A stretch of 64,000 nt of DNA from Helicoverpa zea (Eukaryota > Arthropoda > Insecta > Lepidoptera > Noctuidae). Positions 41,640 to 55,094 of the stretch are shown piece after piece. A program made the translations under genes and the position numbers. The notes below the pieces were generated by a model. The model was not told the origin of the DNA. It searched no databases and worked only from the letters and a program-made list of their open reading frames with translations. The stretch is from contig NC_061476.1 of NCBI RefSeq assembly GCF_022581195.2, positions 1,968,098 to 2,032,097 of the forward strand. The letters are read 5' to 3'. Each line of letters opens with the position of its first letter. Within the stretch, counting starts at the first letter, position 1.

Positions 41640-44600
41640 TTTATCAATCCAACGGTATTTACACGGGGACACACAAGGAGCGACTTTAACTTGTGCTCAA
41701 GCATGACTTCGTGCAGAAAGGTATTCTATGTTATTGTTCGCTATCTTAGAGCATGTTAACCAGAAGAAACCTTTTGTATGACTCACAAAGCCACACACCG
41801 GCGGAATCTCGCCTTCGTGTAGGTACTAGTTTTCCAAAATACCTGTTCCTTAGGTTGTTCATTAACTTCTACCAACTTCCACAAGTAAATTAGGTTTAGA
41901 AATAACAGACATGTAATACTGTTTCTTTAGGTCCCAGAATTGTTTTAACACAGGTCAAAGCCCTCTTAGACAAAGGGAACTAAGACCCAACCTTTTTGAC
42001 AACCTTATTTACTCTGTGATTACTTTGCTGTTCAGGTAGTTTTCAGCTTTTATATATTCTAGAATATTTAGCTTTTTCTTTTGGTTTCACTCGTTTTCCC
42101 AAGGGACGCATTCACGCACTCGCATAGCATCCGTCTCCAGGGTCCCATCTATTGCTTTATGAAACAGCTATATTTAACCACTAGCTTCTGGGAGCGGTTT
42201 CCTTCACGTGAAAAGTACTTTAGTCATCCGGATAATAATTTTCTTTAGCCTCTCTCAATAATCCAATCCTTCTCCGTGTGAGAGGAGGCCTGTGCCCAGC
42301 AGTGGGACGATAAAAAGGCTGTAACAGTAACTCTCTCAATAAAAGAGCTAGCTAACACTGAAAGATTAGCGCGCTCAAGCAATCAAACTCTTCACCTTTG
42401 TAATATTGGTAAAGATACCTAGATTATACCGTTAAAAAAATGGGAATAAGGAAGCGCGGAAAAGGGTCGCAAAAATACCAAAAAAATATTAGTTAAAGTA
42501 TAAAAGTTCCGTTGAAAACATACCGGCAATTTACCTTTTCTCCGAAACGTGTTCGACAAAATGTTTATACACAATATCACCAGCTAAAAGGCACAGAGCA
42601 AAACTAACAAGATATCTAATAATGAAAGTTTCCGTAACGCCGGGACGTGACTCGAACATAAATAAGCCCAATTAGATGGAACAACGGACTGACTGATGTC
42701 GGACAAAATGGCCGTTTCCACACTCAACTCTTCCAGATACTTTTAATCTTTAATGCTGAGATTTTTTCACAATGATATCTCAGATTTTACTATAAACTAG
42801 CTTTTACCAGTGATTTCACCTGCTTCCTAAGAATTGTTGGTGCTTTCAGCACCAAAGAAAAAGATATGTGAATATGATGACTAATACTAAACGGTTTTTA
42901 TGAACTTTAGCAGAGATATAGCTTATAACTCAGAATAAAATACTAGTCTATTTTTTACCGGCTGCGGGAAGTTGCCTAACATACATCCATAAATGCTCAA
43001 TGATCCTGCACATTTTGACAAAACAATATAAAGAACGGATTGCAATTATTTCCTTTCGCGTGTCAAACAGCAATTTATGTACAAATTAGGTATCTCTCTA
43101 CTCTATACGAACTATACGAAGCCTACAATATGCGTCCATGACTAGCAGACTGCAAAGATTTTAATTGCCCACCGAGATGAAAATTAACAGGCTTTATGAA
43201 TCTCCGGCTGCAGGAGACAAGGCAGAAAGTTTCCCATTTCGCGTGCAATTATGTCATACAGTGGAAGTTATTTTCAAAAGAATCATACAGGCGGTAAAAG
43301 GTGATTGAATAATATTTCGTACCGAAAATTCACGAAATGTATTGGCTTTTTACCCGATTACGATTACGAAACGTTACCTTCCTTCTTAAGAAACCTCCCT
43401 TCCTTCTGAAGGTAACGTTTTTTATAAACATCACACGATCACTTAAACGATTTTTTGTAGGAGAAAAATATAACACACTGATAGCAATTAGTGCAACGCT
43501 CTCGTTCTACCAAGAGTCGGTCAGAAAATCTTTTTCAGAATGTCCTACAAAAATTCGGCCCAATTATCTGTCCTACAAAGTCTGTGGTTGGCGGGAATCC
43601 TTATAAGTTTCATTTTTTTAATACCCTTTCAATGTTTTAATTTCATTTGTATCATATTCTTCATAAGATATACATACGTACTTATGTATGTATCTTCAAA
43701 TTGTCCACATACCACGTATTACAAGCAACCAATGATACACCGTTGTATTAATAAAACGTTTACAGTTGTCTGTCGACATAAAACTGTATGAAACTAATAA
43801 TGCGGGCATGGTAACATGTTTTACAATGCTAATGCTAAACAATGCGCCTATATCTTTCATTCAGAGAATTATACGTAACGGTGTTCGTGTTTTTGCACAA
43901 AAAGCACGAAAATTTACTTCATTGCAGTATTAAAATTTGTTCAGAAATGGCTGTTTTTTTATTCGGGTATTTTACTCGTATACTCCTTAGCCGCTACCGT
44001 CTGTTTGCGATAAGTTCAACATTACTGCAAGGATTTTCATGCGGTTTAAACTATTAGACAGTGCGATTTAGGAGATACACAGCCAGAGAGAGCCGCTCGT
44101 GTAGTCTAAAAACACGTAAATTATAAAAGTGATACAAACAATAAACATCATCTCAACATTTCCTAAAGTAACATAATGTAGAACACGCATTATTTCCCTT
44201 TTCCCACGAGGGTAAGAAGAAACTGAAGAACACCATCTTTCCTTACATACTTCCTTTTCACAATATAACACAGTAATGTTCAAGGTATGTAGGAAATATT
44301 GCCTAGGCGTCGTGGGACTTGCATCGAAATTTCTAGAATAGCGCTATAGGGAACTGTCACATGAATCTTTACGTGTTGCTAGCTTCGCGTGCCGGAATCG
44401 AGGAAACGCCAGACTTAAAATAAATTAAGTTTTATACAGTTTCTAGGCTTTACATGTGCTCTAGCACTCTGTAGAAGATAACGAAACTTATATCTAATCG
44501 TAATTAAGAGTCGCTCAGTGCTCAGTAATTATAGAGACTTTTGAGATTATGTTCCTATAATCATTATTTTTTCAGCAATAGGGCGATTATTGATTTTCAA

Positions 44601-45028
44601 AAGGGCCTTTCAACGAGTGCCTCTTCCAGCACCTATGCGGCGACCTCTCCCATATTGTCCAACCACCATTTTCCTATAACTACTTTAAATGACATCTCTT
44701 CAAAATCAAAATCAGTTACACCAAACAAACGCGTTTTGTACGCTTGCACAACAATCAATTTAAATAATTCAGCAGAAAGTAGCACTGCAAAGTGCTAACA
44801 AGCTGGTCCCATTTCAGTGCACGCCACAATACCCCACTTCCTTGAGCTAAGTTTTACACAAAGTGCGGAATGGCAGAGTTTGCAGCCCAAGTAGTTTGTC
44901 TACATTATTGAGTAATAGAATTTTATACAGGCACTGAAACTGGATAAAAATATTAAAGTAGCTTCGAGAGGAGGGTGGGAATTAAATATTCTGATCTTAG
45001 AAGCTGTGGTTGTGGTTTCTATTAGAAT
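41640..45028. other. Non-coding stretch with decayed transposon pieces
   Basis: A CAT-repeat relative at 42268-42322 is listed separately. Helitron-like phrases occur near 42895-42980. A small hairpin AACGTTACCTTC / GAAGGTAACGTT lies at 43370-43421. No convincing gene. Confidence 0.4.
42268..42322 (-). repeat. CAT-tailed dispersed repeat, inverted copy
   Basis: GAGAGGAGGCCTGTGCCCAG then CAGTGGGACGATAAAAAGGC is the reverse complement of the phrase at 20792-20890 with changes. Only the end of the element is present. Confidence 0.6.
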
Positions 45029-45074
45029 AGATAAAATAGTTACTTAGGGTTAACCCTAAGTAACTATTTTATCT
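45029..45074. repeat. Perfect 46-bp palindrome
   Basis: AGATAAAATAGTTACTTAGG GTT and its exact reverse complement meet with no spacer at 45051/45052, centred on GGGTTAACCC. The arms are 23 bases with no mismatch. No coding context. Confidence 0.95.
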
Positions 45075-45734
45075 TTATTTTTAAAAATGCACAATAATTT
45101 TTGAGAGCTCGATTGCAACTCGAAAATTTGGCTTTTTTTACTGGTAAATGGGTGATGACTAACAAGATAACTAAAAAGCTAACCAGATATAAAACAGGAG
45201 CAAAATCAGAAGGAAATGGTATGTCCCCAATAATGCAACCTATTTTTTTTTAATGGCGCCAATCACTGTCCAAAATGAACCCAAACACGTTTGTTTGTTG
45301 CAGTAAATCGTTTGTTTGTGACAACTTAACAGTTTGGTATATCCTCTTTGCAATTCCTTATGGAAACACGCCAAGAGCGAAAACAGCACCAAAACCGCAA
45401 AATTGGACACTAGCCAAAAATATCAAAATCGCAATAAATATGTCACAAAACTTTCTACAGGAACGTATAATTTGTTACCTTCCATTGTTATTTAAAAGAG
45501 AACTCAAAACGATGAACGAATCAAAACTTTTGTATAGAATCAAGACAAATACGGGCAACTTCTAAATATTTGTTGAGTTAAGTTAACAATGAATGGAATT
45601 GCTGAAGATGGACGCCAGAAATATCCTAAAACTTTTAAAGTAGAAGAAAAACTTTGTTTATGAGAAACGTTCGTGTTTTTGACGGAGGTCAAAACGTTGG
45701 ATTGTAAGTTTCTTTTGTACAAAGCTTTTTATGT

Positions 45735-45920
45735 TAAATCTTTTACCTGCGTCCCGTGGTAACTACTGCCCGTACCGGGATAAAATATAGCCTATGTTAC
45801 TCGTGGATAATGTAGCTTTCGAATGGTGAAAGAATTTAAAAAACGGTCCAGTAGTTTTTTAGCCTATTCATTACAACCAAACAAAGTTTTCCTCTTTATA
45901 ATATTACTTAGTATAGACAA
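45735..45920 (-). mobile_element. Decayed Helitron
   Basis: On the minus strand it begins TCTATACTAAGTAATATTAT AAAG, passes an ACTACTGGACCG-type phrase and GCTACATTATCCACG, and ends in CACGGGACGCAGG. The 5' TC end is clear; the CTAG end is lost. Confidence 0.6.
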
Positions 45921-46024
45921 AACATTTCCAAAATTCTAAAAATATTACGATTTTGAAGAGACTTTCACAAAGGCGAGACGTTCTTAATTCTAAACCCTAG
46001 GGATCTCTCAATTCTAGACTCTAT

Positions 46025-46162
46025 CCATCTTATTATAAAACGTTGTTTTAAAAAAGTACCTGCTTTTGTACCAGGTTTAAACCACCGTCCCGAACAAAGT
46101 TAGAGGACTAAACCTATTAATAAAGCGGGTACTTCTTAAAACCACGTTTTATAATAAGGTGG
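46025..46162. mobile_element. MITE, family with CCACCTTATTATAAAA ends, copy 2
   Basis: CCATCTTATTATAAAACG at the left and CGTTTTATAATAAGGTGG at the right are inverted ends. Inside are TTTAAAAAAGTACC / GGTACTTCTTAAAA and GAACAAAGTTA, as in the copy at 7475-7618. Length is 138 bases. Confidence 0.75.
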
Positions 46163-46164
46163 TA

Positions 46165-49100
46165 GTGGTCCTAGTACCTTACGACATCACAGTATTTTCT
46201 TTTCCAAAGAACATACTTTTTTGGAACATACAAATTATTCGTTACCGACGTATTAAAACTAGAGATTTTTTTGCAATGACGGGTTATGAATGAAGATGTG
46301 TAAACGAGATGTGTAGCTGAAACTGTTATAGCCATAGTAACAAAAAAGTGTTCTCCATCTATAAACACGACGTCAATCAAAGTCTGAAAACTGAAAATAT
46401 TAGTATAGATAAAAGTTATTATTAGACGCCTCAATTCATAACTGGAACGTGGAGAAGGAAAAAGATTCAGATACAACTACAGACGATTTACTAGAACGAG
46501 GCATTACAAACAGTTCCTTATCATCATCACTTAGATATTAGATCCTCATTAATTTCTGCATTCAATTAATCTATAGATCGTTTTAAACAGGACTATCGCT
46601 GTGGCGGCATATTGGACTGATGAAGTGTAGTCTCACAGTAAGACATGTCATCGACACGAAAGAAGAAGAAGAACAGGACTATCTATCTACCAAGTTACGC
46701 ACACGTTGAGCATATCATTAGTGACAATTTTGATAGAAATTACGAAATTGAACAAGAATTTTAATGGGTTTACTACTCTTTACAATTCTCCGACCAATGA
46801 TAAAATATCTACGTCCGACTGTCGAACAAGATGAAGTGATATAAATCGATGAAATATGAGAGATATATATCTTACGTCCCATCGATAAGTCAGTTAATTG
46901 AAAATATGTCAACTGGTAAAAGTATTTTAATGTTTTATTTTATTCTCTCTTTTTGTTATATTGTAAAGCAATTTCTGCAATGAATCTAACAGCTTCATCG
47001 AAAAAGCTCAAAATACAAGCAGTTTCCAAAATAAAGCACCTTACATCATCCACATTACTGAACACAGGAGCAAATTCGCCAAATTAAAGTTGAAAGATGC
47101 GACAATTTTCACAATGGCACAAATACATTGTCATATTAGCCTGAAAAAACCTGAGGGGATCACCCTTGCTACTAAGTGGTGTTTTATCCCACCCCAAAGA
47201 GATGTTTTAAGGACCTACACGAGGACATCAACCAAAATACACACATGTAAACCTACTGTATGTTAAGTGTTTTGAGAAGTTTTCATGCGCTTATGTGGCT
47301 GTGACTTAAATTATTATTGCACTTAATAAAATATGAGTTTATCTAATCCAACGTATAAAGCGGCAAAACTAAACAGAATTGTAGAATTGATTTGATGATT
47401 TAATTTAATGAGCTAAAGGTGCCAGCAAAACTAATGACAGTCAATAGAAAATATGACCTGTTCAGTATGAAATAATCAAGATAATAATAAAATACTTCAA
47501 AGTCGCCATTGTTTGCAAGAAAGTCGATAATTCTCTATAGAATCCACGGAAAGCTACTTCAATAAATACGCGAGAACTTGCCACGCTTTGTCAATGAAAG
47601 CGAGGATTCAAAGTTTTACTGAACATCCCAAGACACACCTGTAAGACATTGGAAAATAAAATTATTTACAAATGTCTGTATATCTACCTTCGTAGCGGTC
47701 TTCCGAGGTTTTATTCATTCGTAGGTTTCGACTCATAACATGAATTCGCCTAAGACTTCTTTTTGGCTCGTCTTTACAAAAAGACTAGAAGTCAAGATTT
47801 TCAAAGATTTTTAAGAATGCATATTCGACTCTGTTTAGATATTCGCATAGTATGAACAAATCTTCTACATGCTTCATAAGAATGGATATATAGACGCATT
47901 TAGGTACACGAACAGGGCAAGTTCTCTCGTTCAAAAAGTGTTTTTAGAACAACGAGAATTCTCCAGTGTTTCACGATATGACGGAATACACGATTGACCC
48001 GCTTTCAACGAAAACGAAAACCGAGCTAGATTTCCTTTTGTATATTCAATGCCTATTTAAAATTCTACAAATGCGAAAAAATTAGTGCTCCTGAGTGCTT
48101 TTGAGTCAAGAGAATTTTGCATGAGCGGTTTATACTACGAGGAGTTTGTATCATTCATGAATTATCGTCAGCAATAATGACGTTGATTCTATTTTTTTAC
48201 GATTTTTTACTTAACTTTAAACCTTCAACTATATCATACTGTAATCCAAGCCCTTCTGGCGAAAAGATAAGTCAATCAACACCCTAATTAGTCTGAAAAG
48301 TAAAAGCAAGCGTTGTCGTACCTGCGTATCGCGATAATAGCCCGAAACTTGAGTAAATGTAAAAAGTTTTACCCCAAAATAATTTGGAAACCTAATTTAA
48401 TTTTTGAGTAGGGACGCTCATCGTTCAGGGGCACCGCAAAACCCAATTTCCGTGGGTAATCTACGTCGGGAATTACAAGCCGAGCTACGGAAACTCTTGG
48501 TAATCCTACTAATATTATAAAACCGTATGGTTTTCATGTTTCCGATGAACATTTCTAGCAAAGATGTTCAGTAAAAGTCAGTTGGAAATATAATAAAACT
48601 TATATTCTAAGTAAGAGATAAAAAGCAACGTTCTCAATCAAGAACTAACTAAGAACACGAATAACAGAATTCAAGACAATGTTATAATTCCATTTGCAAG
48701 AAAAATACGTCAAACTGATATAAAGCACAGTTTTCTTAAACAACTAAGAAGAAATAAAACAGTATCAACAGGTTTTCGTCTAGCGGGAGTACTAAACGTC
48801 AGAGGAAAGATATATTCTATCCATTCCTTGGTTCAACGTTTGTACACAAACGATGAGATAATAAAGATGAGAAATAGTTACGCATAATCCTTACTTAAAC
48901 TAGAGTAACTCTGTATGAACACGACGGTTTCCTAAAAATATGAAGAAAATAACATTTTATTCTGGTATAGTAAGTAGGTCCATTGAGACACGGGTACAAA
49001 CGATAGAAACAGCTAGTTCTATATAAAATTGGGAATCGATTTTTCGTCCCAACCTGTTGAACGCAAACATATGCGTTAGATACTTATATAGACGTCAACT

Positions 49101-50190
49101 GAAAAAGACGTAAGGAGATAAGATTCACAAGAGTACAATGGTGTTAGGGGAATCGTTCATGCGTGTTAAATGTGGGGTTCAACTGACATTTATTGATGAA
49201 TGAGAAGTAGAGGATGCAATACAGAGACGAGCGCAGGGGGATGCTTAGGTACGATAGTGATTAGGGGATGCGTAGGGATGCCACAAAAGGACGATACCTA
49301 AAGATAAATTAAAACATCACAGCAGAAATCCAGAAAACCAAGTTTATAGCTTTGAGACTGCTTGATAAAGTTCCAAGAGTGGTTTAGTACTTGATAATAT
49401 TGGCAATCCAGAATCCACACAAGGAAAACTTTGAAAAAATAAAAATTAGAATAGCAAAAACCGACTTCACGGCGTACCCGTAAAGAATAGAGTAGAACAT
49501 GCAATATGCATGAAATAGAAACGACAGCCGGCACAAAATTAATATTTACTTTGGCAATTTACAAGTCAATACCGTCTGGTTTGTGTACCGAAAGAAGTCT
49601 GGAAGCTCTTCATCATCTGGAATTGGCGGTTATTTTTAGTTTTTGCCACCAACCTGCTTAGACGTAAGTAATACCTGGCAACATTGTTGGTCTTTCGTTC
49701 CAGCCGTAATACCAAAGTAATATTGTGAATGTGTAAGTTAGCGTACACACTACAGTAGCGAAATTATTAACATTATCTACACATATAATTGATGCAGTAG
49801 TTGATAGTTGATGCAGATGAAAGATAATTTTGTCTGAATTAAAAATACAGCTATACTCAATGATCGTTTTAAGAACACGGAATAGGCAAAAAAAAATTTT
49901 TTTCTTAATTTTGTTATTCAGAACAATTCTAAATCGCTACAATAAACAGAACAAATGGTCCCATCCATATTAATGAGCTTTTCAGTCACATTTAAATACT
50001 GAATATCGTTACGGAAATGTCGCAAACTTGTTTGTTTTGCTTTTATAAATCAGTACACATTTGGTTTTGTTCTTCGGGAGCGAGCAGTTCAACCTCAATT
50101 ACACTGGTGGAATTTGTCCCTTAATAAACGGTTCCGTATAAGCTAGTATTTTTTACTCGACAATAATTATACTAATGGAATCAACTGTGA
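46165..50190. other. Non-coding stretch
   Basis: No exon or RNA gene recognised on either strand. A Helitron-like start (TCCTACTAATATTATAAAAC) occurs at 48506 without a matching end. Frames at 46171-46476 and 49298-49748 look like chance. Confidence 0.4.
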
Positions 50191-50199
50191 TGGCCATGT

Positions 50200-50385
50200 A
50201 ATGAGGAGGGATGATACGCATGCAACAAAGTGTGTGCTAAGTATGAATGTAGATGGATGGAGAGGAAGAGGAAGACCTAAGAAAAGATGGATGGATTGCC
50301 TGAAAGATGACATGAATAGGAAGGGAGTGAACCGCCGACCCCAAGTAAAATTGGGAACAGGGCAGGAGAAAGAAGACTAATGGGA
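50200..50385 (+). pseudogene. Non-LTR retrotransposon, C-terminal coding fragment
   Basis: A plus-strand frame reads VDGWRGRGRPKKRWMDCLKD, then DMNRKGVNRRPQVK and LGTGQEKED and a stop. It is the same Gly/Arg-rich LINE tail as at 14568-14765, and less decayed. The rest of the polyprotein is absent. Confidence 0.65.
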
Positions 50386-50389
50386 TCAA

Positions 50390-52760
50390 TCAAATCAGAA
50401 ACATAAAACGAATTTAACTTCAAAAACGCCTAATGAACTCAAACTACAATTTTTAAAAACTAATGAGAAAAACCTGAATTATGACAGCGAAGAAAACCCA
50501 TTGCAATAAAATTATTTACCCCTCGGTATTTTATCTACCTTCTATAAGAAAAACCATGTTTATGATACGAGACCTGGCTGGCGAGTTGCACAGCTCAAAA
50601 ACATTTCCAGCTTTTCATAGGTGAAATATAAAAAGAAACATCTAAACACCCACGAAAAAATAAATAAGCACCCACGACTGATACATATTTTCGAAAACGG
50701 TACCCACGGGACTCTAAAAAATGTGACAATAGAAAACACACAGCCGCGTTTGCGCAGACTCTTTTAAATCTTACGATATAGGTCACTGATACGTTTCTTT
50801 GTTTACTTTTTATTGGAAATATGATGACCTAGTATTTATCGAGAACTGAATCTACAATCTAGACCGGTTGACATTTAGCCGTTCTAATGCTTATCAAGCT
50901 TTATATGTAAATGTGTTATTTACATTAAGATGCTCGTGGTTACATAAAAAATAAATGTTACGTTATAATATGTTGATTGGATAAACAGTGTCAATAAGCT
51001 GCAAGGAGAAAACAGTACAGTGGAATAACTTAAAACATCAGTAAATCTTCATTTTAAAAAAAAGCTGGCAACTCTTTTAAAGAAGTCACGCTTGCTAACA
51101 TAAATTGCTGCGACAGAATAACATTCAATTACTTAAAGTTAAGTAACGTTTCAGTATTTCTGGGTATGTATGTGACACATTTAGGTATATCCCCTACAAA
51201 TGAAACCCGGAAGACTCCCGTAAACCCCAAGCCAATGATTATAAATAAGAATATACGTTTCTATAGGAACAGTATTCACAGTTTTAAAAACGTATATCCT
51301 GAAGTATTCAGGCCATCAATCAATAAGGCTTGGATTATTTAGTGAAACAACAATCATAGGTCGACGCCTATCGCTATCTGGCTGCCAGAGGAGCTCTTAA
51401 ATAAACATGAACAATCGACGGTTTCGTTTTGTTTTTAAATGTGTGGAAATATAGAGCTACAGAAAAAATATTTCGCCTTCACAAAGGCCGTAATGAAAAT
51501 ACATCTATGGTTATTTGAATGACGAAGTTTTCAAATGGAACTAAAGTTTTGTAATATTTTACAAAAAACATAACCGTGGAAACTAAAGCCCAAGACTAAT
51601 CAACAAAAAAAAATCTTACAAATACTGAAATAGTAACAAGTATCCTTTATGCACTCGCATTCCTCCAATGTGCATAATATTTTTTTTGTCACCAATGAGA
51701 TCCGAAATACAGGAAAAATACTCGTTTTTTGAATTCCGCATTTTCTTATTTTTATTACGCGGTATGATTTTGACACAAAACAGGAAAACGCTCAAACAAT
51801 ATGCAAGCAGATAAACGAATCCTATTCTATTGTTAGTTGTTTCCCGATTATTCTGAAATTCAGATATTTCAAAAATGTGTTTGAAGTATCATACCTTACC
51901 TTACCTTTCCTTACTTAATATTACCTAATCTCCTTCACCCTGAAACTTTGGATATGTAGATGTTTGTTACTCCTGAACTCATTTTAATAAAAAAATATGT
52001 CTCAAATGTCCAGGAAGTTCTTTTACGACAGGGTGAAGCTGCGGAGAACTGCTAGTACCTACTATAAATGTGAGTGTCTTTTGTGATATTACTATGTATA
52101 TGGACGGAGTATCTAAGGCTTATCAAGTTTGCGCGTCACCTAGAAACATGCTAGTACTCAAACAATGCACAAATCTCGGTCATCGTGCATCGCAACACAA
52201 AATCCCATAAAACAAACAATTTAGAACTAATTTATTAATAGATTCGCGTTGTTATCACGCCGCTCGGATCCTGCGCAGATACGTTGAAGGTCGTTTACCA
52301 GTTATTATAATAATAAAGTCGTCTGCGGATCTCTGTGTACGGAATTTAGAAATGTTTTGAATGGCCATCTTTGTGGTCTAAGTTAAAATAATTACAACAT
52401 ACTGCTTATGGTTCCATAGGTCTTAGTCTTTCATTAGTCATAAGTCATGACTTCGCTGTCCGTCCCTCTCATGAACAGTGATAATATTTTTTACTGACGT
52501 GGTAATTTTTACAGGCAATGTATTTCTTTAGCCAAGGATATGCTCGATGAAAGGATAATGCACAAAAACGTCAGACTGTCCTCAAAGAGCCATCACAGGC
52601 ATGCCATTAAAATTGTATATTCCGAGTGAGATTCAAACAAACTACACTCAGCGTATTATGTAAATACAGACCTACCATGTCGTAATATTCATTCACGTAC
52701 TATAGTAAAGTATAGTTTGCAAACACTACTAGCGAAGACTCTCGGCCGTGTAAAGAGACT
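50390..52760. other. Non-coding stretch
   Basis: Nothing recognised beyond a decayed Helitron-like piece at about 51935-52060 that ends GCTGCGGAGAACTGCTAG|T. No gene supported. Confidence 0.4.
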
Positions 52761-52766
52761 CTCGTT

Positions 52767-52898
52767 ATGGAGTTATCAAGAGCTGCTAGCCTGCGAGCCA
52801 GCTACAGAAAGCGGTATTCCTTGACACGCAGCGTATTGTTACCGAGTTCCCTGTCGGGAGTATTAGCCATTTGTTAGTTGCATCCTATTTTACGAGAG
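52767..52898 (+). other. Candidate 5' exon with a short upstream frame
   Basis: A GC-richer stretch ends at a strong donor, ACGAGAG|GTAAGTAG (donor at 52899). Inside, ATG at 52767 opens a 36-codon frame (MELSRAASLRASYRKRYSLT, then RSVLLPSSLSGVLAIC) that stops before the donor. This would suit a 5' UTR exon carrying an upstream frame for a plus-strand gene. No acceptor or downstream exon is identified. Confidence 0.2.
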
Positions 52899-54411
52899 GT
52901 AAGTAGAATATTTTTTTGTCTTTTTTCTATATCAATTGTTTATTGGATATGCAGAATAATTACGGTGGTGTAAGTGCCATTGGGCAATAATAAAATGCTG
53001 ATATTTTCAATCAAACACAGAACAAGAAGTCCTGGTGGCCTGCTTCTACTCTACTTTCCAAGTAAGATACCTATGACTGAGTAAATGTAAACGAAAACAT
53101 ATTGAGGTAACCAGGACTTTTGAAGTCTAAGATCGGCAACCCGCTAATGAGCTAGCATGGTAATTCACGCTCATTCCTTTTATGTGTGAGAAGAGCCCTA
53201 TATTGGGACAATATACCGATGATATAAAAAATCAAATGAAATACCAACTCATTGACACTGCCATACCGCAATATAAATCTAAACGGCCCAATCGTAGTAC
53301 TACAATAGTTTGAAGTCAATTAATTAGTACGGCAGCGGAGCCCGCCGCCCATTTAGAACAATTAGCGGGACGAGTCAATCTCCCACTCGTTGTGTCATGT
53401 TCCATGTTTGTTTGTTTTGGTAAGCAAGAAGGTTAGTGTTTAACTGGAGAACTGCAGACCAAGATTATGAAGAACTGGAGACCATGGATCAAGGAAGATC
53501 CAGGGTTTCCAAAAATGTTGATTGAGTGTGTGACATATATGTGTGTATTGCCATGTATAAAATCTTAGTAATCGTACAAATGTGAAAATAACTCTTGTCA
53601 GCGTTTTAAGGCAATCACGTGTTAACTATCTAAGGCAGGACATATATTACTTTTTGTGTAGGTAGGGGATGTAGTTTTCTCGAGAAGCGAACGAAGTCGT
53701 GGGCGAATTATGTAAAAATAGAAGCTAGGTCAATTTTGCTTGAACAATGAACAGCAAACACAGAAACCTATACACATTTATAATGGGTAGGATTACTAAG
53801 GATTATGATGGATAAGAAAATACCAAACGTAATAGGATTAGACCAAAAATAAGAGGGTAGAACAAAAACTGTCTTGGCTACGTCGGGATGGTAACGTTAT
53901 ACATAACGTAAGTCTGTAGTTATTACCTTCATTGAAAAAAAATCTATGTACCTAACCAATATTAAAAGGAAAGAGTGTTTGTTTGTTTAATCGAGCTCAA
54001 GAACTACTGGCGCTGCCGCATTGAAACATTCTTTCAATTTTAGATAGCATACCTACTTATCAAGGAAGGTTATATCTTCTTTTAACCAGAAATGAAGTTC
54101 CCCGGGGATACGAGTAAAAACGCTGGCGAAACTAGTTATATTCATAATTTAAAATATTCTACCATTATATTTTGCCATTTTACCCTTCCCTTTATTATGG
54201 GAAGAAAGGAGAGACGACAAAATAATGACGGGGATTACTTTCAAGTCACGTCTTCCTTGAAAATTAGAATAACAAAATACAAGTTCATTATAATACGCGA
54301 TCAATATTCATGTTATATCAATTAAGGTAAATATTAGTTACGCAATTTTTTTTTTACTAAACGTTTATTACTTCAAGGCATATTTTTTAGAAATTGCTGC
54401 TTTATATAACA

Positions 54412-54600
54412 CTAGTTGTTGAACGCGGTTTCACCCGCGTCCCGAGGAAAATTCTTCCCGTACTCGGATAAAACTTAGCCCATGTTCAACATAGATAGTG
54501 TAGCTTCCTAAAAGTGAAAGAATTATTCTAATCGTTTCAGCAGTCCCGGTGCCTATTCGATTCAAACAAACAAACAATCAAATCTACTTAGTAGTAAGTA
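54412..54600 (-). mobile_element. Decayed Helitron
   Basis: The 3' end read on the minus strand is CGCGGGTGAAACCGCGTTCA then ACAACTAG|T at 54412. The hairpin CGCGGGTGAAACCGCG is intact. The body has the CCGAAACG-type and GCTACACTATC phrases. The 5' end near 54600 is unclear. Confidence 0.65.
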
Positions 54601-54820
54601 GTCTAGATGAATTCGAGTAGCTTATTTTGCTGTAACTAGTGTGGAAAATAATAAAAATCGAAGCAGTTTAAAAAACTGGGATTTACAAACGCACATCCTT
54701 TACCGATTGAAAAAAGAATGACGTCAATCGACCCAGCCAGAGTAATTGGTGAACATACACAAAAAAAAAACGGATTGATGCATATCCCACACTTTTATAA
54801 ACTAAAAATAGGTACCTACA

Positions 54821-54851
54821 TCCAAACTAATATTATAAATGCGAAAGTAAC

Positions 54852-54882
<31 letters not shown>

Positions 54883-55089
54883 TTTCTTCACGCCTAAACT
54901 ACTGAACCGATTTGTGTGAAATTTGGTACAGACATAGTTTGAAACTTGAGAAAGGACATAGGATAGTTTTTATTACAAAAAAAAAATAAAAATAAAATTA
55001 TTCCGGACATATAGCGCCATCTATTGGTCAAATCAAAAATCTGCTGGTAGTCACTATTCCACGCGAACGAAGTTGCGGGCAAAAGCTAG
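54821..55089 (+). mobile_element. Short non-autonomous Helitron, copy 2
   Basis: TCCAAACTAATATTATAAAT to AAAAGCTAG, inserted between A and T. It matches 11398-11658 base for base apart from a few substitutions and a longer GTCT microsatellite, which accounts for the eight extra bases. The two copies are 43 kb apart. Confidence 0.88.
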
Positions 55090-55094
55090 TGATT

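Noticed and set aside
44541..44798. 85-codon Ser/Thr-rich frame after a TTTTTTCAG
   Set aside because: Low-complexity composition and no partner exon; not enough to call a gene.
45046..45060. TTAGGG next to CCCTAA read as telomeric repeat
   Set aside because: A single unit inside a palindrome; insect telomeres are runs of TTAGG, and no run is present.
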